Below, piece by piece: positions 26,830 through 37,413 of a DNA stretch of 64,000 nt (position 1 is the first letter of the stretch; every line of letters begins with the position of its first letter). A program made the translations under genes and the position numbers. This DNA is from Paracoccus luteus (GTDB taxonomy: Bacteria; Pseudomonadota; Alphaproteobacteria; Rhodobacterales; Rhodobacteraceae), in NCBI RefSeq assembly GCF_004522155.1, contig NZ_SDEA01000011.1:1-64000 (forward strand). The letters are read 5' to 3'. The notes beneath the pieces are model-generated. The model was not told where the DNA came from. It saw only the letters and a program-made list of their open reading frames with translations, and did no database searches.

Positions 26830-27410
26830 CCGCCGCCGTGCCTCGACGCGAACCGCGACTGGACGCGATTTTTCAGCCGGTCCCAGCTTTCCGTCATCGG
26901 CCAGGCATAGGTCACGCCCTTGATCCCGACATGGCCATAGCGCGCCGACAGCTGCCGGCCCGCGACGCGCGGGGACGCGCCCTGAACCGCCGTCAGATAC
27001 AGCGCCGCGGCCAGCCCGGTGCGGTCGGCCCCGCCCTCGCAGTGGATCAGCAACGGCTTGGGCGCGCCGGCCATCAGCAGGATCAGCGCCTCGGCCCGCG
27101 CCTCGTCCAGGGGGGCGCCCGCCCGGATGGGGAAATCCAGCAGCCGCACGCCGGCGGCGGCGGTCGTCGCGGCCTCGGCGTCATACCAGGGTGTGCCCGG
27201 CTGTTCGCCGCGCAGGTTCACGACGCTGCGGATGCCGTGCCGTTCGATCACGCGGACAAGGTCGTCGGCGGGCAGCGTGCCCGACCGGTAAAGCTGCCCC
27301 GCGACTACGGTCTGGAAATTGCCGCTGGCGTGCAGCCCGCCGAACCAGCCGACCAGGGCCAGCAGGCCCGCCAGCGCCAGGACGCAGGCCCGTCCCACGA
27401 TCATCCGCAT
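26826..27410 (-). CDS. membrane-anchored tyrosine/dual-specificity phosphatase-like protein
   Basis: From the ATG at 27410 (AGGGGGG upstream) the product is 194 residues. An N-terminal hydrophobic segment (ALAGLLALVGWFGGL) is a membrane anchor or signal. The P-loop HCEGGADRTG (about residue 122) has the Cys-x5-Arg signature of protein tyrosine phosphatases, and GIRSVVNLRGEQPGTPW is the usual upstream block. Such proteins dephosphorylate tyrosine residues or phosphoinositides and often neighbour exopolysaccharide genes; here the convergent neighbour is a glycosyltransferase. Target unknown. Confidence 0.8.
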   Translation of the reverse strand: MRMIVGRACVLALAGLLALVGWFGGLHASGNFQTVVAGQLYRSGTLPADDLVRVIERHGIRSVVNLRGEQPGTPWYDAEAATTAAAGVRLLDFPIRAGAPLDEARAEALILLMAGAPKPLLIHCEGGADRTGLAAALYLTAVQGASPRVAGRQLSARYGHVGIKGVTYAWPMTESWDRLKNRVQSRFASRHGGG

Positions 27411-27639
27411 GGTCGGCCCCCCTGTTGATCCGCCCCGCCGAACATCCGCGGTCCCTGCGGACCCATCGCCGATGCCATCATGCCAGCGATGGCGGCGGGG
27501 CGGAACCTGCGGTCGCAGGCGATCTGGCGCACGGGGCATGACGGCCCGGACACGTTCGGGTGACGATGGCAAAGGCGCGCCCTTGCGCCCGCGCCGCGCA
27601 TTGCCGACCCTGCGGCCGACCAAGGCGACCGAGGACGCG

Positions 27640-28020
27640 ATGACCACGATCTATCACAACCCCCGATGCGGCACGTCGCGCAGCGTGCTGGCGATGCTGC
27701 GCGAGGGGGGCGAAACGCCCGAGGTGATCGACTATCTGAAGACCCCGCCGGATCGCGACACCATCCGCCGGTTGGCGGCCGACGCGGGGCTGACGATCCG
27801 CCAGGCGCTGCGCGAGCGGGGCACGCCCTATGCCGAACTGGGGCTGGACGATCCGTCGCTGACCGACGACCAGCTGTTTGACGCGGTCGAGGCGCACCCG
27901 GTCCTGCTGAACCGGCCCTTTGTCGTGACGGACAGGGGAACGCGGCTGGCCCGCCCGGCCGAGACGGTGTTCGAGATCCTGCGCAACCCGCCCGCCGTGC
28001 CCACGGAAAACCGGAACTGA
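27640..28020 (+). CDS. arsC: ArsC-family arsenate reductase-like protein
   Basis: A 126-residue thioredoxin-fold protein beginning TIYHNPRCGTSRSVLAML, with the single catalytic cysteine (Cys 10) of glutathione/glutaredoxin-linked ArsC. LNRPFVVTDRGTRLARP carries the arginines of the arsenate site. It would reduce arsenate to arsenite in the cytoplasm. There is no arsenite exporter or ArsR gene nearby, so a general redox role in the ArsC/Spx fold group is possible. Confidence 0.85.
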   Translation: MTTIYHNPRCGTSRSVLAMLREGGETPEVIDYLKTPPDRDTIRRLAADAGLTIRQALRERGTPYAELGLDDPSLTDDQLFDAVEAHPVLLNRPFVVTDRGTRLARPAETVFEILRNPPAVPTENRN

Positions 28021-28035
28021 GGCCACGCGTCCAAC

Positions 28036-28066
28036 TTCGGCTCTTCTTCACGGGAGACGAGCCGAA
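28036..28066. terminator. bidirectional hairpin between arsC and purF
   Basis: A perfect 8-bp stem TTCGGCTC/GAGCCGAA with a 15-base loop lies between two converging genes. It could end transcription from both sides. Confidence 0.45.
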
Positions 28067-28098
28067 TCAGGTGCGGGGCGCGGGACGCGGGGCTGCCG

Positions 28099-29655
28099 CT
28101 ATTCCGCCGCCCGCGTCGCGCTGTTCGGGGGCAGCGTGTGGTCCACCGTGCGATAGCCGGTCTGGTCGGCCTGCGCCTCGGCGTCGCCGGACAGCGGGTC
28201 GGGGCGCATGCGGAACCCGCGCTCAAGCTGGTCGAAAGGCGCGACGGGATAATCGCCCGAAAAACACGCATCGCAGTATTGCGGACAGGCGTTGTTGCGC
28301 CCGCGAGGCTCGCCCACGGCGCGATAAAGCCCGTCCAGAGACACGAAGGACAGGCTGTCCACGCCGATCCAGTCGCGCATCTCGGCCGGGGTCATGTTCG
28401 CGGCCAGCAGCTTGTCGCGGTCGGGCGTGTCCACGCCATAGAAACAGGGCCAGGCGGTCGGCGGGGACGCGATGCGGAAATGCACCTCGGCCGCGCCCGC
28501 GTCCAGGATCATGTCCTTGATCTTGCGGCTGGTGGTGCCGCGCACGACCGAATCGTCGACCAGCACCACGCGCTTGCCGCGCACCAGCGCGCGGTTGACG
28601 TTCAGCTTCAGCCGCACGCCCATGTTGCGGATCTGCTCGGTCGGTTCGATGAAGGTGCGGCCCATGTACTGGTTGCGGATGATCCCCATCGCATAGGGGA
28701 TGCCAGATTCCTGCGAATAGCCGATGGCGGCCGGGGTGCCGCTGTCGGGCACCGGGCAGACCAGATCAGCGTCCACCGGGGCCTCGCGGGCCAGCTCCAC
28801 GCCGATCTGGCGGCGCGTCTCATAGACCGAGCGGCCGCCGATGATCGAATCGGGGCGGCTGAAATAGACGTGTTCAAAGATGCAGAACCGCCCCGTGGAC
28901 GGGCCGAACGGGCGCGAGCTTTCGATCTGCCCCTTCGAGATCACGACCATCTCGCCCGGCTCGATCTCGCGGATGAACTCGGCCCCCACGATGTCCAGCG
29001 CGCAGGTTTCCGACGACAGCACAAAGGCGTCGCCGGGCAGGCGGCCCAGCACCAGCGGGCGCACGCCCAGGGGGTCGCGCACGCCGATCAGCTTGGTGCG
29101 GGTCATGGCGATGACGCTGAACGCGCCCTCGACCCGGCGCAGCGCGTCCTTCATCCGCTCGGGGATGTTGCGCTGGATCGACCGCGCCATCAGGTGGATG
29201 ATGCATTCACTGTCGCTGCCCGACTGGAAGATCGAGCCGCGCTCGATCAGCTCGCGCCGCAGGGCCATGGCGTTGGTGATGTTGCCGTTGTGGGCGATGG
29301 CGCAGCCGCCCATCGCGAACTCGCCAAAGAACGGCTGCACGTCGCGGATCGCGGTGTTGGCCTTGGTCCCGGCGGTGGAATAGCGCACATGGCCGATGGC
29401 CAGCGGCCCCGGCAGGGTCTCCATCAGCGACGCCTTGGTGAAGTTGTCGCGGACATAGCCGAACCGGTGGGCGCTGTTGAACCCGTGGTCGGGGTGGTGG
29501 ACGACGATTCCGCCCGCCTCTTGGCCGCGGTGCTGCAGGGCGTGCAGCCCCAGCGCGACAAAGCTGGCGGCGTCGGTCACGCCGATCACGCCGAAGACGC
29601 CGCATTCCTCATGCAGGCGGTCCGAATCGAACGGATGGGCAAGGAAAGGCTGCAT
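28099..29655 (-). CDS. purF: amidophosphoribosyltransferase PurF
   Basis: PurF makes phosphoribosylamine from PRPP and glutamine, the first committed step of purine synthesis. The 518-residue protein has an N-terminal propeptide ending at Cys 18 (HEECGVFG), which becomes the glutaminase nucleophile. GNITNAMALR belongs to the glutaminase domain. VVLVDDSVVRGTTS is the PRPP-binding motif. PTAWPCFYGVD and CPQYCDACFSGD supply the cysteines of the Bacillus-type 4Fe-4S cluster. It lies downstream of cvpA, as in many bacteria, with a hairpin between. Confidence 0.96.
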   Translation of the reverse strand: MQPFLAHPFDSDRLHEECGVFGVIGVTDAASFVALGLHALQHRGQEAGGIVVHHPDHGFNSAHRFGYVRDNFTKASLMETLPGPLAIGHVRYSTAGTKANTAIRDVQPFFGEFAMGGCAIAHNGNITNAMALRRELIERGSIFQSGSDSECIIHLMARSIQRNIPERMKDALRRVEGAFSVIAMTRTKLIGVRDPLGVRPLVLGRLPGDAFVLSSETCALDIVGAEFIREIEPGEMVVISKGQIESSRPFGPSTGRFCIFEHVYFSRPDSIIGGRSVYETRRQIGVELAREAPVDADLVCPVPDSGTPAAIGYSQESGIPYAMGIIRNQYMGRTFIEPTEQIRNMGVRLKLNVNRALVRGKRVVLVDDSVVRGTTSRKIKDMILDAGAAEVHFRIASPPTAWPCFYGVDTPDRDKLLAANMTPAEMRDWIGVDSLSFVSLDGLYRAVGEPRGRNNACPQYCDACFSGDYPVAPFDQLERGFRMRPDPLSGDAEAQADQTGYRTVDHTLPPNSATRAAE

Positions 29656-29716
29656 CGAACGCCTGTCTGTCGCTGGGGGAACGGGGGCTATCTAGGTAGC
29701 CCAAGGGCAAAAGTCA

Positions 29717-29740
29717 CGCCCCGGCGCGCAGGCCGGGGCG
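29717..29740 (-). terminator. hairpin between cvpA and purF
   Basis: CGCCCCGG/CCGGGGCG, an 8-bp GC stem with an 8-base loop, lies 41 bases beyond the cvpA stop and 62 bases before purF. It may terminate or attenuate cvpA transcription into purF. Confidence 0.45.
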
Positions 29741-29780
29741 GAAAACGACATCGCGGCGTCCCGCGGCGGGGATCGGCCGG

Positions 29781-30398
29781 TCAGTTCGACGCGGGCGCAG
29801 GGGTCGCCGCGGCGGGCGGCGCGGTCGGCGCCGGGGCGGCGGCGGTGGCCGGGCAGGACCGCACCAGCTGGTCATAGCGCGCCACGACCCAGCCCGGCGC
29901 GTCCTGCGGGATCTGCTGGTCCAGTTGCCCGCTCATCCGCTGGAACACCTGTGCGGACCGCGAATCGTCCACCATCGGGACCGGCTGCGTGGTCATCACC
30001 CGGTCATAGACGATAAAGGCCACCGCCACCAAAAGGATGCCGCGCGCCACCCCGAACAGGAACCCCATGCCCTGATCGACGCCCCCCAGCGCGCTGCGCT
30101 GCACGACGGACGAGAACAGCGGCGTCAGGATGGAAAACACCACCAGCGCCAGCGCGAAGACGACGGCGAAGCCCGCGATGGTCGCCAGTTCGCAGCTGTC
30201 GGCCAGGATTTCGTTCACATAGGGGATCTGCGCGATCAGCGGCCGCATTGCGGCGGCGAAGATGAAGGCCAGGATCGCGGCCCCGATCCAGCCCATGATC
30301 GCCAGCGATTCGCGCACGAAGCCGCGCGAATAGGCCAGGATCGCCGACAGGATGATGACGGCCGCCACGATGCCGTCGACAAGGGTAAAGCCGTCCAT
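29781..30398 (-). CDS. cvpA: CvpA family membrane protein
   Basis: The 205-residue product has four predicted membrane helices in the first 130 residues (DGIVAAVIILSAILAYSRGFVRE is the CvpA opening) and a Pro/Ala-rich tail after about 165. CvpA is needed for colicin V export in E. coli and for envelope integrity; the mechanism is not settled. It is followed by purF on the same strand, the classic cvpA-purF order, and preceded by radA. Confidence 0.88.
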   Translation of the reverse strand: MDGFTLVDGIVAAVIILSAILAYSRGFVRESLAIMGWIGAAILAFIFAAAMRPLIAQIPYVNEILADSCELATIAGFAVVFALALVVFSILTPLFSSVVQRSALGGVDQGMGFLFGVARGILLVAVAFIVYDRVMTTQPVPMVDDSRSAQVFQRMSGQLDQQIPQDAPGWVVARYDQLVRSCPATAAAPAPTAPPAAATPAPASN

Positions 30399-30440
30399 TC
30401 TAACCGCCCTTTTGCGGCTTTCGCCGCAGGTTGGGGGCGG

Positions 30441-31805
30441 TCATCCGGCCCCGAATGTCTCGCCCGTGAAACTCGTCAGATCGGCGGCGCGGGTCACGCG
30501 CATGCCGTCCGTGCCCTCGACCTTCTGGACGGTGGGCAGGATCGCCTGTGAAAAACCAAGTTTCCGCGCCTCTTTCAACCTGTTTTCGGCCTGACCGACC
30601 GGGCGCAGCGCGCCGGACAGGCTGACCTCGCCGAAAAACACGGTTTCGGCGGGCAGGGCGTGATCCTCGCGTGCGCTCAGCAGGGCGGCGGCGATGGCCA
30701 GGTCGGCAGCGGGTTCGCTGACCCGCATGCCGCCCGCGACATTCAGGAACACGTCCAGCCCCGCAAAGGGCACACCGCAGCGCGCCTCGAGCACGGCGAG
30801 GATGGTGCTGACCCGCCCGCCGTCCAGCCCGACCACCGTGCGGCGCGGCGAGGCGAGCGTGGAGGGCGCGACCAGCGCCTGAATCTCGGTCAGCACCGGT
30901 CGCGTGCCCTCGATCCCGGCAAAGACGGCGCTGCCGGGGTTCGGCTGGCCGCGTTCGGACAGAAACAGGGCCGAGGGGTTGGCGACCTCGGCCAGCCCGC
31001 CCCCGGTCATCTCGAAGACGCCGATCTCTCCGGCCGGGCCGAAGCGGTTCTTGACGGCGCGCAGGATGCGGAACTGGTGGCCGCGCTCGCCCTCGAAATA
31101 CAGGACCGTATCGACCATGTGCTCGACCACGCGGGGGCCGGCGATCTGGCCGTCCTTGGTGACGTGGCCGACAAGGATGACGGCGACTCCGCTGCGCTTG
31201 GCAAAGGTCACAAGCTCGTGCGCGGCGGCCCGGACCTGCCCCACGCTGCCGGGGGCTGCATCGACGGTGTCGGACCACAGCGTCTGGATCGAATCGATCA
31301 CCGCGACGTCGGGGCGTTCGGTGTCCAGCGTGGTCAGGATGTCGCGCAGCGCGGTTTCCGTCCCCAGCCGCACCGGCGCGTCGGCCAGCCCCAGCCGCCC
31401 CGCGCGCATCCGCAGCTGTGCGCCCGCCTCCTCTCCGCTGACATAGACGGCGCGGGCGCCCGCGCGCGCAAAGGCTGCGGCGGCCTGCAGCATCAGCGTG
31501 GACTTGCCGATCCCCGGATCGCCGCCGACAAGGATCGCGCTGCCGGGGACCAGCCCGCCGCCCAGCACGCGGTCCAGTTCGGCGATGCCGGAGGCCGACC
31601 GGGCGGGCGGCGGCTCGTCGCTGGACAGCCCTGTCAGCGGGATGACCCGGCCGCGCGCCGCGCCAAGGCCACGGCCGGGGCCCTGGGACAGCGGCGCCTC
31701 CTCGACGATCGAGTTCCATTCGCCGCAGGCGTCGCAGCGCCCCGACCATTTCCGGTGAGACGCGCCGCAGGCGGTGCAGGTGAAGGCGGTGACGGGCTTG
31801 GCCAT
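30441..31805 (-). CDS. radA: DNA repair protein RadA (Sms)
   Basis: From the ATG at 31805 the product is 454 residues. It begins with a four-cysteine zinc finger (FTCTACGASHRKW and GRCDACGEW), followed by a RecA-like motor with Walker A GGDPGIGKST, the RadA-specific KNRFG motif and a Lon-like C-terminal domain (VVGLDGGRVSTILAVLEARC, LNVAGGM). RadA is a helicase that extends D-loops during recombination and repair. The open frame continues to 33305 but only antisense to lolC. Confidence 0.95.
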   Translation of the reverse strand: MAKPVTAFTCTACGASHRKWSGRCDACGEWNSIVEEAPLSQGPGRGLGAARGRVIPLTGLSSDEPPPARSASGIAELDRVLGGGLVPGSAILVGGDPGIGKSTLMLQAAAAFARAGARAVYVSGEEAGAQLRMRAGRLGLADAPVRLGTETALRDILTTLDTERPDVAVIDSIQTLWSDTVDAAPGSVGQVRAAAHELVTFAKRSGVAVILVGHVTKDGQIAGPRVVEHMVDTVLYFEGERGHQFRILRAVKNRFGPAGEIGVFEMTGGGLAEVANPSALFLSERGQPNPGSAVFAGIEGTRPVLTEIQALVAPSTLASPRRTVVGLDGGRVSTILAVLEARCGVPFAGLDVFLNVAGGMRVSEPAADLAIAAALLSAREDHALPAETVFFGEVSLSGALRPVGQAENRLKEARKLGFSQAILPTVQKVEGTDGMRVTRAADLTSFTGETFGAG

Positions 31806-31979
31806 GATGCGGGCGGTTGTGGCAGAGGTCGGGGGCGGGCCGCAAGACGCGGGGCGCGCTGCCCACGCGGTGGGATACGGTGAAGGAAGAACAGGACCGC
31901 CGCCGCGCTCACGCCCTTGTCGCCTTGCCAAGCGCGGCGGCTGCGGCCAGTTTGCCGCGATCCGACGAAAGGCCCCCCG

Positions 31980-33270
31980 ATGGCAAGCCCGCGCCCCTTT
32001 GCGCCCTACGAGTTCATGATCGCCTGGCGCTATCTGCGCGCCCGCCGGGCCGAGGGCGGCGTGTCGGTGATGACCTGGATCAGCCTGATCGGGATCGCGC
32101 TGGGGGTGATGGCGCTGATCGCCACGCTGGCCGTCCGTTCCGGGTTCCGGGCCGAGTTCGTGGACACCATCCTGGGCGCGAACGCCCACACCACCGTCTA
32201 TATGCCGCCCAGCTATATCGAGAACGACCTGACCGGGGAAACCTATGCGGTCGCGGGCACCGTCGCGGATTACGATGCCGTGGCTGCGCGCATGGCGGCG
32301 CTGCCGGGCGTCACGCGGGCGGATCCGGTGGTCAAGGGACAGGTCATGGCCAGCGCCGGCGACCGTTCGAACGTCGCCGAGGTCTTTGGGATAACCGCGG
32401 CGGATCTTGCGGAAATCCCCCGCGTTGCCGATCCGCAGACCGCCGTCGGCGACATCGCGGCCCTTGATCGCGGCGTGGCCATCGGGTCGGGCCTCGCGCG
32501 CGAGCTGAACCTGGGCATCGGCGACCGCATCCAGCTGATCTCGCCGCAGGGCGCGCAGACGGCGTTCGGCACCACCCCCCGCGTCGCCGCCTATGAGGTG
32601 GTCTATGTCTTTACCGCCGGGCGCTATGACATCGACCGCACCCGCATCTATATGCCGCTGGCCGAGGCGCAGTCCTATTTCAACCGCGAGGGCGTGGTGG
32701 ACGAGATCCAGGTCTATGTCGCCGACCCGGAACGGGTGGACGACCTGACGCCTGCGCTGATGCAGGCGCTGCCGGGCAGTCTGGTGTGGACGTGGCGCGA
32801 CAGTTCCGGCAGCTTTCTCAAGGCGTTGGACATCGAGGATGACGTGATGTTCATCATCCTGTCGGTGCTGGTGCTGATCGCGTCGATGAACATCACCTCG
32901 GGGCTGATCATGCTGGTCAAGAACAAGGGCCGCGACATCGGCATCCTGCGCACGATGGGGCTGACGCAGGGCGCGGTGCTGCGCGTGTTCTTCCTGTGCG
33001 GCGCGTTCACCGGGGTCATCGGCACCATCGCGGGGGTGGTCCTGGGCGTCGCGCTGGCGCTGAACGTCGATCACATCATGGCGGCGGTGAACTGGTTTTC
33101 GGGTGGCGGCGCGTGGGATCCGGCGGTGCGCGGCATCTATGAGCTGCCCGCCCAGCTGCGCGGCGTGGACATCGCCCGCGCGGTCGGGCTGTCGTTGGTT
33201 CTGTCGTTCGTCGTCACCATCTTTCCCGCCCGGCGCGCCGCGCGGATGAACCCGGTCGAGGCGCTGCGCT

Positions 33271-33278
<8 letters not shown>
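31980..33278 (+). CDS. lolC: lipoprotein-releasing ABC transporter permease (LolC/LolE type)
   Basis: The 432-residue permease has one N-terminal membrane helix ([24 protein letters not shown]), a large periplasmic domain and three C-terminal helices, the LolC/E layout. [13 protein letters not shown] is the conserved start. With LolD it extracts mature outer-membrane lipoproteins from the inner membrane for transfer to LolA. Only one permease gene is present, so the complex here may use two copies of it. I chose the ATG at 31980; it overlaps lolD by eight bases. Confidence 0.93.
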
Positions 33279-33952
<674 letters not shown>

Positions 33953-33972
<20 letters not shown>

Positions 33973-34222
33973 AAAAGCGGCTTTCCTTCCCGTCCTTGGT
34001 TTCGTCCTGATACAGGAAGGCAAGGCCGCGATCCTCGAAGGTTTCGAAGAACTCCTCCCAAGGGATTTCCTCCAGCGCGTCGTCGCGTTCGGCAAAGTCG
34101 ATGCGCAGGATGCCTTCGCCCTCGTCGTCCTGGGTGCCCCTGACGACGGTGGGGATGCCGCCGCGCTGTTCGATCCACTGGCGGATCACGTCATGGTCGG
34201 TGGTGGTTTCGCTGGATGACAT
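33953..34222 (-). CDS. conserved small acidic protein of unknown function
   Basis: From the ATG at 34222 the product is 89 residues, rich in Glu and Asp, without signal or membrane segment. The core [22 protein letters not shown] and [12 protein letters not shown] look conserved from alphaproteobacterial genomes I recall, where the family is sometimes labelled as a glucan branching enzyme without any supporting domain. I do not assign a function. It overlaps the lolD end and lies 55 bases after the ChaC-like gene on the same strand. Confidence 0.7.
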
Positions 34223-34277
34223 TCGGCTGCTCCGTGCAAGTCGGCAGGGGACAACGCGGGTGGTCCGCGGCCGTTCC

Positions 34278-35000
34278 TCAGACGTCGCCGATGGGGGCGC
34301 CGCGCCGGGGCCAGCGGTCGATTTCGGCGGCGACCAGCTGCTGCAACTGCCAGACATAGGGGTCGTGCAGGCCGTGCGCCGCCAAAGCCTCTGCGGTGCG
34401 GTGCAGGTATTCCGCCCCGGACCCCGCGTGGCCGCAAGCATGGGCCAGCCGCATCGCCTGTTTCTGCACCGGCAGATGCACAAGCGTCTGCCCGACCGTT
34501 CCGGCATAAAAGGTCAGCGCCTGCTCGCGCCCCCGGTCAGTGTCCACCGTGATCCAGCAGGCGTTCGCCACCAGCTCATGCGCCACCAGCTCTCGGCGCA
34601 GGATGGCGCGCAGCGAATCCTGTTCGGTCCCCGCCGCGATTTCCATCACGAGGCCCGTGCAGCTGCCGCCCGGTTCCAGCGCCAGCATCAGGCCGGGGCA
34701 GTCGGGCGAGCCGCGCCAGTGGTTCAGGTGGATGCAGAAACTGCGGTGCCAGTCGGGCGCCGTGGCCAGGCGCGTGGCCCCGACCGCGAACCCCGGATTC
34801 CAGATCAGCGAGCCATAGGCGAAGATCGGCACCGGACGCGGGCGGCCTGTGGTCAGCTGATCGGCCAGCGCGTCCAGCTCGTCGTCGGTCAGCAGCGTCC
34901 AGCCGGCGTCATAGGGCGGTTCCGCCACCTCGCGGTGGGCGCGGGCGACGTGATCGGGCGTCAGCGCAAGGGCTGCGCGAAAGGGAAGGTCGTCGGTCAT
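34278..35000 (-). CDS. ChaC-like gamma-glutamylcyclotransferase
   Basis: The 240-residue protein contains the substrate-loop motif IFAYGSLIWNPGF (about residues 58-70) of the ChaC branch of gamma-glutamylcyclotransferases, which split glutathione into 5-oxoproline and Cys-Gly in the cytoplasm. WHRSFCIHLNHWRGSPDCPG and GLVMEIA are further family blocks, and an N-terminal extension of about 50 residues precedes them. Length agrees with bacterial ChaC. It may be co-transcribed with the 89-residue gene downstream. Confidence 0.88.
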   Translation of the reverse strand: MTDDLPFRAALALTPDHVARAHREVAEPPYDAGWTLLTDDELDALADQLTTGRPRPVPIFAYGSLIWNPGFAVGATRLATAPDWHRSFCIHLNHWRGSPDCPGLMLALEPGGSCTGLVMEIAAGTEQDSLRAILRRELVAHELVANACWITVDTDRGREQALTFYAGTVGQTLVHLPVQKQAMRLAHACGHAGSGAEYLHRTAEALAAHGLHDPYVWQLQQLVAAEIDRWPRRGAPIGDV

Positions 35001-35287
35001 GAGAGGTCCAGTTTCGGCCGAACGGACGCCGGGGGCAATGCCGGTCCGGTTTCGGGCTGTGGGTCAGGGTGGATGGCGCCGCCCGGACCTGCCCCGGCCG
35101 CGCCACGTTCCACCGGCGCAAGGCGGAGTTGCCGTTCGGCGCCGGGGAACGCCCCGGCCGTGATGCACGACTGCGGGGACGGCATCACTGCACCCGCAAC
35201 GGCAGGCGGTCGGATAGGCCCAGGCATTACCGCGCCAGTCCGCACCGACCTGCCGCACGGCATGACACCGCAGCAGGTCGCGCGCGG
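35001..35287. other. gene-free gap
   Basis: This GC-rich stretch has open frames only as extensions of others and no recognisable product. I looked for a B12-box-like element and tRNA features and saw none. Confidence 0.3.
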
Positions 35288-36265
35288 CTACTGCGCGGGC
35301 GCCATCCCCAGCGCGCGCGTCCCGGCCGTCCACAGCGGGATGAACACCGCCTTGCTGAGCGGGATCAGCGCGAACCCCAGGACCAGCCCGAAGACGCCGT
35401 CGAAATAGGCGGTGACCAGCCAGCGGACGAACCCCTGCGCGGTGCCCAGCGCCTGCGCCGCCCATACGGCCTGATCGTGGATCCACTCATACGGCTGGTG
35501 CAGCCCCAGCTCGTGCAGCCCGTGGATGACGATGTTGCCGCCGACCCAGATCATCGCGGCGGTGCCGACGATGGTCAGCATCTTCATGAACCCCGGCATG
35601 ATCCGCACGATCCAGCGCCCCAGCGCGGCCGACGCGCCGTTGCCGCGGCGCGCCAGCGACAGGCCGACGTCGTCCGCCTTCACGATCAGCCCCACAAAGC
35701 CATAGACCGCGACGGTGATCGCCAGCGCGACGAAGAACAGGATGACGGCGCGCATCACGATCCCCTCGGTCGCGGGGATGGTGGACAGGGCGATGGTCAT
35801 GATCTCGGCCGACAGGATGAAGTCGGTCTTGATCGCGCCCTTGACCTTGGTTTCCTCAAGCTGTCCCGCATCGCCCTTTTCCTGCCCCTCATAGGTGTCA
35901 TGGTGGGGATGGGGGTTCAGCGCGTGCCAGACCTTTTCGGCCCCCTCGAAACACAGATACGACCCGCCGATCATCAGCAGGGGCGAGATCAGCCAGGGCG
36001 CGAACGCCGACAGCAGCAGCGCGATGGGCAGCAGGATCACGACCTTGTTGAAGATCGACCCCTTGGCGATGCGCCACACGATCGGCAGCTCGCGGCTGGC
36101 GTCGAAGCCGTGGACGTATTTGGGCGTCACCGCCGCGTCGTCGATGACCGCGCCCGCCGCCTTCATCCCGGCCTTGGCCGACATCCCCGCCACGTCGTCG
36201 ATCGAGGCCGCCGCCACCTTGGCGATGCCCGCCACGTCGTCGAGAAGTGCAATCAGCCCGCTCAT
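35288..36265 (-). CDS. DUF808/YedI-family inner membrane protein
   Basis: From the ATG at 36265 the product is 325 residues. The start [24 protein letters not shown] and the block [13 protein letters not shown] are hallmarks of the DUF808 (YedI) family, followed by about six membrane helices. The function is unknown; homologues are widespread single-gene loci. It is divergent from cobS with 170 bases between them. Confidence 0.88.
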   Translation of the reverse strand: MSGLIALLDDVAGIAKVAAASIDDVAGMSAKAGMKAAGAVIDDAAVTPKYVHGFDASRELPIVWRIAKGSIFNKVVILLPIALLLSAFAPWLISPLLMIGGSYLCFEGAEKVWHALNPHPHHDTYEGQEKGDAGQLEETKVKGAIKTDFILSAEIMTIALSTIPATEGIVMRAVILFFVALAITVAVYGFVGLIVKADDVGLSLARRGNGASAALGRWIVRIMPGFMKMLTIVGTAAMIWVGGNIVIHGLHELGLHQPYEWIHDQAVWAAQALGTAQGFVRWLVTAYFDGVFGLVLGFALIPLSKAVFIPLWTAGTRALGMAPAQ

Positions 36266-36435
36266 CCCCAGTCCCCTTGCCTTGCCTGCCCGCCAGAACG
36301 CGCCAGCGCGGCTGCGGTTCACCGCCTGTCTGCCGTGCCGGCGCGTGGCTTGCAAACGGCGGGGCCGGGGCGGCTGCGGGTTGCACCCCGCCCCGCGATG
36401 CGCCATCACAACCCGGATCAGGAAAGGGGCAGGGC

Positions 36436-37413
36436 ATGGCCGATCTGGACCACAACGCGAAACCGACCGAGGACATCGACGTCCGCGACGTCTTCGGCAT
36501 CGACAGCGACATGAAGGTCAAGGGCTTTGCCGAGCGGACCGAGCGCGTGCCCGACCTGGACCCGACCTACAAGTTCGACCCCGACACCACGCTCGCGATC
36601 CTTGCGGGCTTCGCCTATAATCGGCGGGTGATGATCCAGGGCTATCACGGCACCGGAAAATCGACCCATATCGAACAGGTCGCCGCGCGCCTGAACTGGC
36701 CCACCGTGCGGGTGAACCTGGACAGCCACGTCAGCCGGATCGACCTGATCGGCAAGGACGCGATCAAGCTGGTCGAGGGCAAGCAGATCACCGTCTTCCA
36801 CGAGGGCATCCTGCCCTGGGCGCTGCGCAACCCCGCGGCCATCGTCTTCGACGAATACGACGCGGGCCGCGCCGACGTGATGTTCGTGATCCAGCGCGTG
36901 CTGGAGGCCGAGGGCAAGCTGACCCTGCTGGACCAGAACGAGGTCATCACGCCGAACCCGTATTTCCGCCTGTTCGCGACCGCGAACACCGTGGGTCTGG
37001 GCGACACCACGGGGCTTTACCACGGCACCCAGCAGATCAACCAGGGCCAGATGGACCGCTGGAACCTGGTGGCCACGCTGAACTATCTGTCCCACGACGC
37101 CGAAACCGCGATCGTCATCGCCAAGGTGCCCCAATACAACACCGACAAGGGCCGCAAGCTGGTCGCCCAGATGGTGACGTTGGCCGACCTGACGCGCACC
37201 GCCTTCATGCAGGGCGATCTGTCCACGGTGATGTCGCCCCGCACGGTGATCAGCTGGGCGCAGAACGCCCGCATCTTCGACAACGTGGGTTACGCCTTCC
37301 GGCTGACGTTCCTGAACAAATGCGACGAGCTGGAACGCCAGACGGTTGCCGAGTTCTATCAGCGCCTGTTCGACGAGGAACTGCCGGAGAGCGCCGCGGC
37401 GAAGGCGGGGTGA
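36436..37413 (+). CDS. cobS: cobaltochelatase subunit CobS
   Basis: CobS is the AAA+ motor of the aerobic cobaltochelatase CobNST, which inserts cobalt into hydrogenobyrinate diamide in B12 synthesis. The 325-residue protein has Walker [10 protein letters not shown] (about residue 69), Walker [12 protein letters not shown] and the sensor region [12 protein letters not shown]. The N-terminal [18 protein letters not shown] is CobS-specific. I chose the ATG at 36436 behind AAAGGGGCAGGG. Its partner cobT begins about 1.8 kb downstream; cobN is not in the window. Confidence 0.95.
   Translation: MADLDHNAKPTEDIDVRDVFGIDSDMKVKGFAERTERVPDLDPTYKFDPDTTLAILAGFAYNRRVMIQGYHGTGKSTHIEQVAARLNWPTVRVNLDSHVSRIDLIGKDAIKLVEGKQITVFHEGILPWALRNPAAIVFDEYDAGRADVMFVIQRVLEAEGKLTLLDQNEVITPNPYFRLFATANTVGLGDTTGLYHGTQQINQGQMDRWNLVATLNYLSHDAETAIVIAKVPQYNTDKGRKLVAQMVTLADLTRTAFMQGDLSTVMSPRTVISWAQNARIFDNVGYAFRLTFLNKCDELERQTVAEFYQRLFDEELPESAAAKAG

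Noticed and set aside
27411-27639. Regulatory RNA or leader between the phosphatase and arsC genes
   Set aside because: Only weak GC hairpins are present and no ArsR-type palindrome was seen.
36266-36435. Possible cobalamin riboswitch before cobS
   Set aside because: I looked for a B12-box-like core and found none in the 170-base leader.
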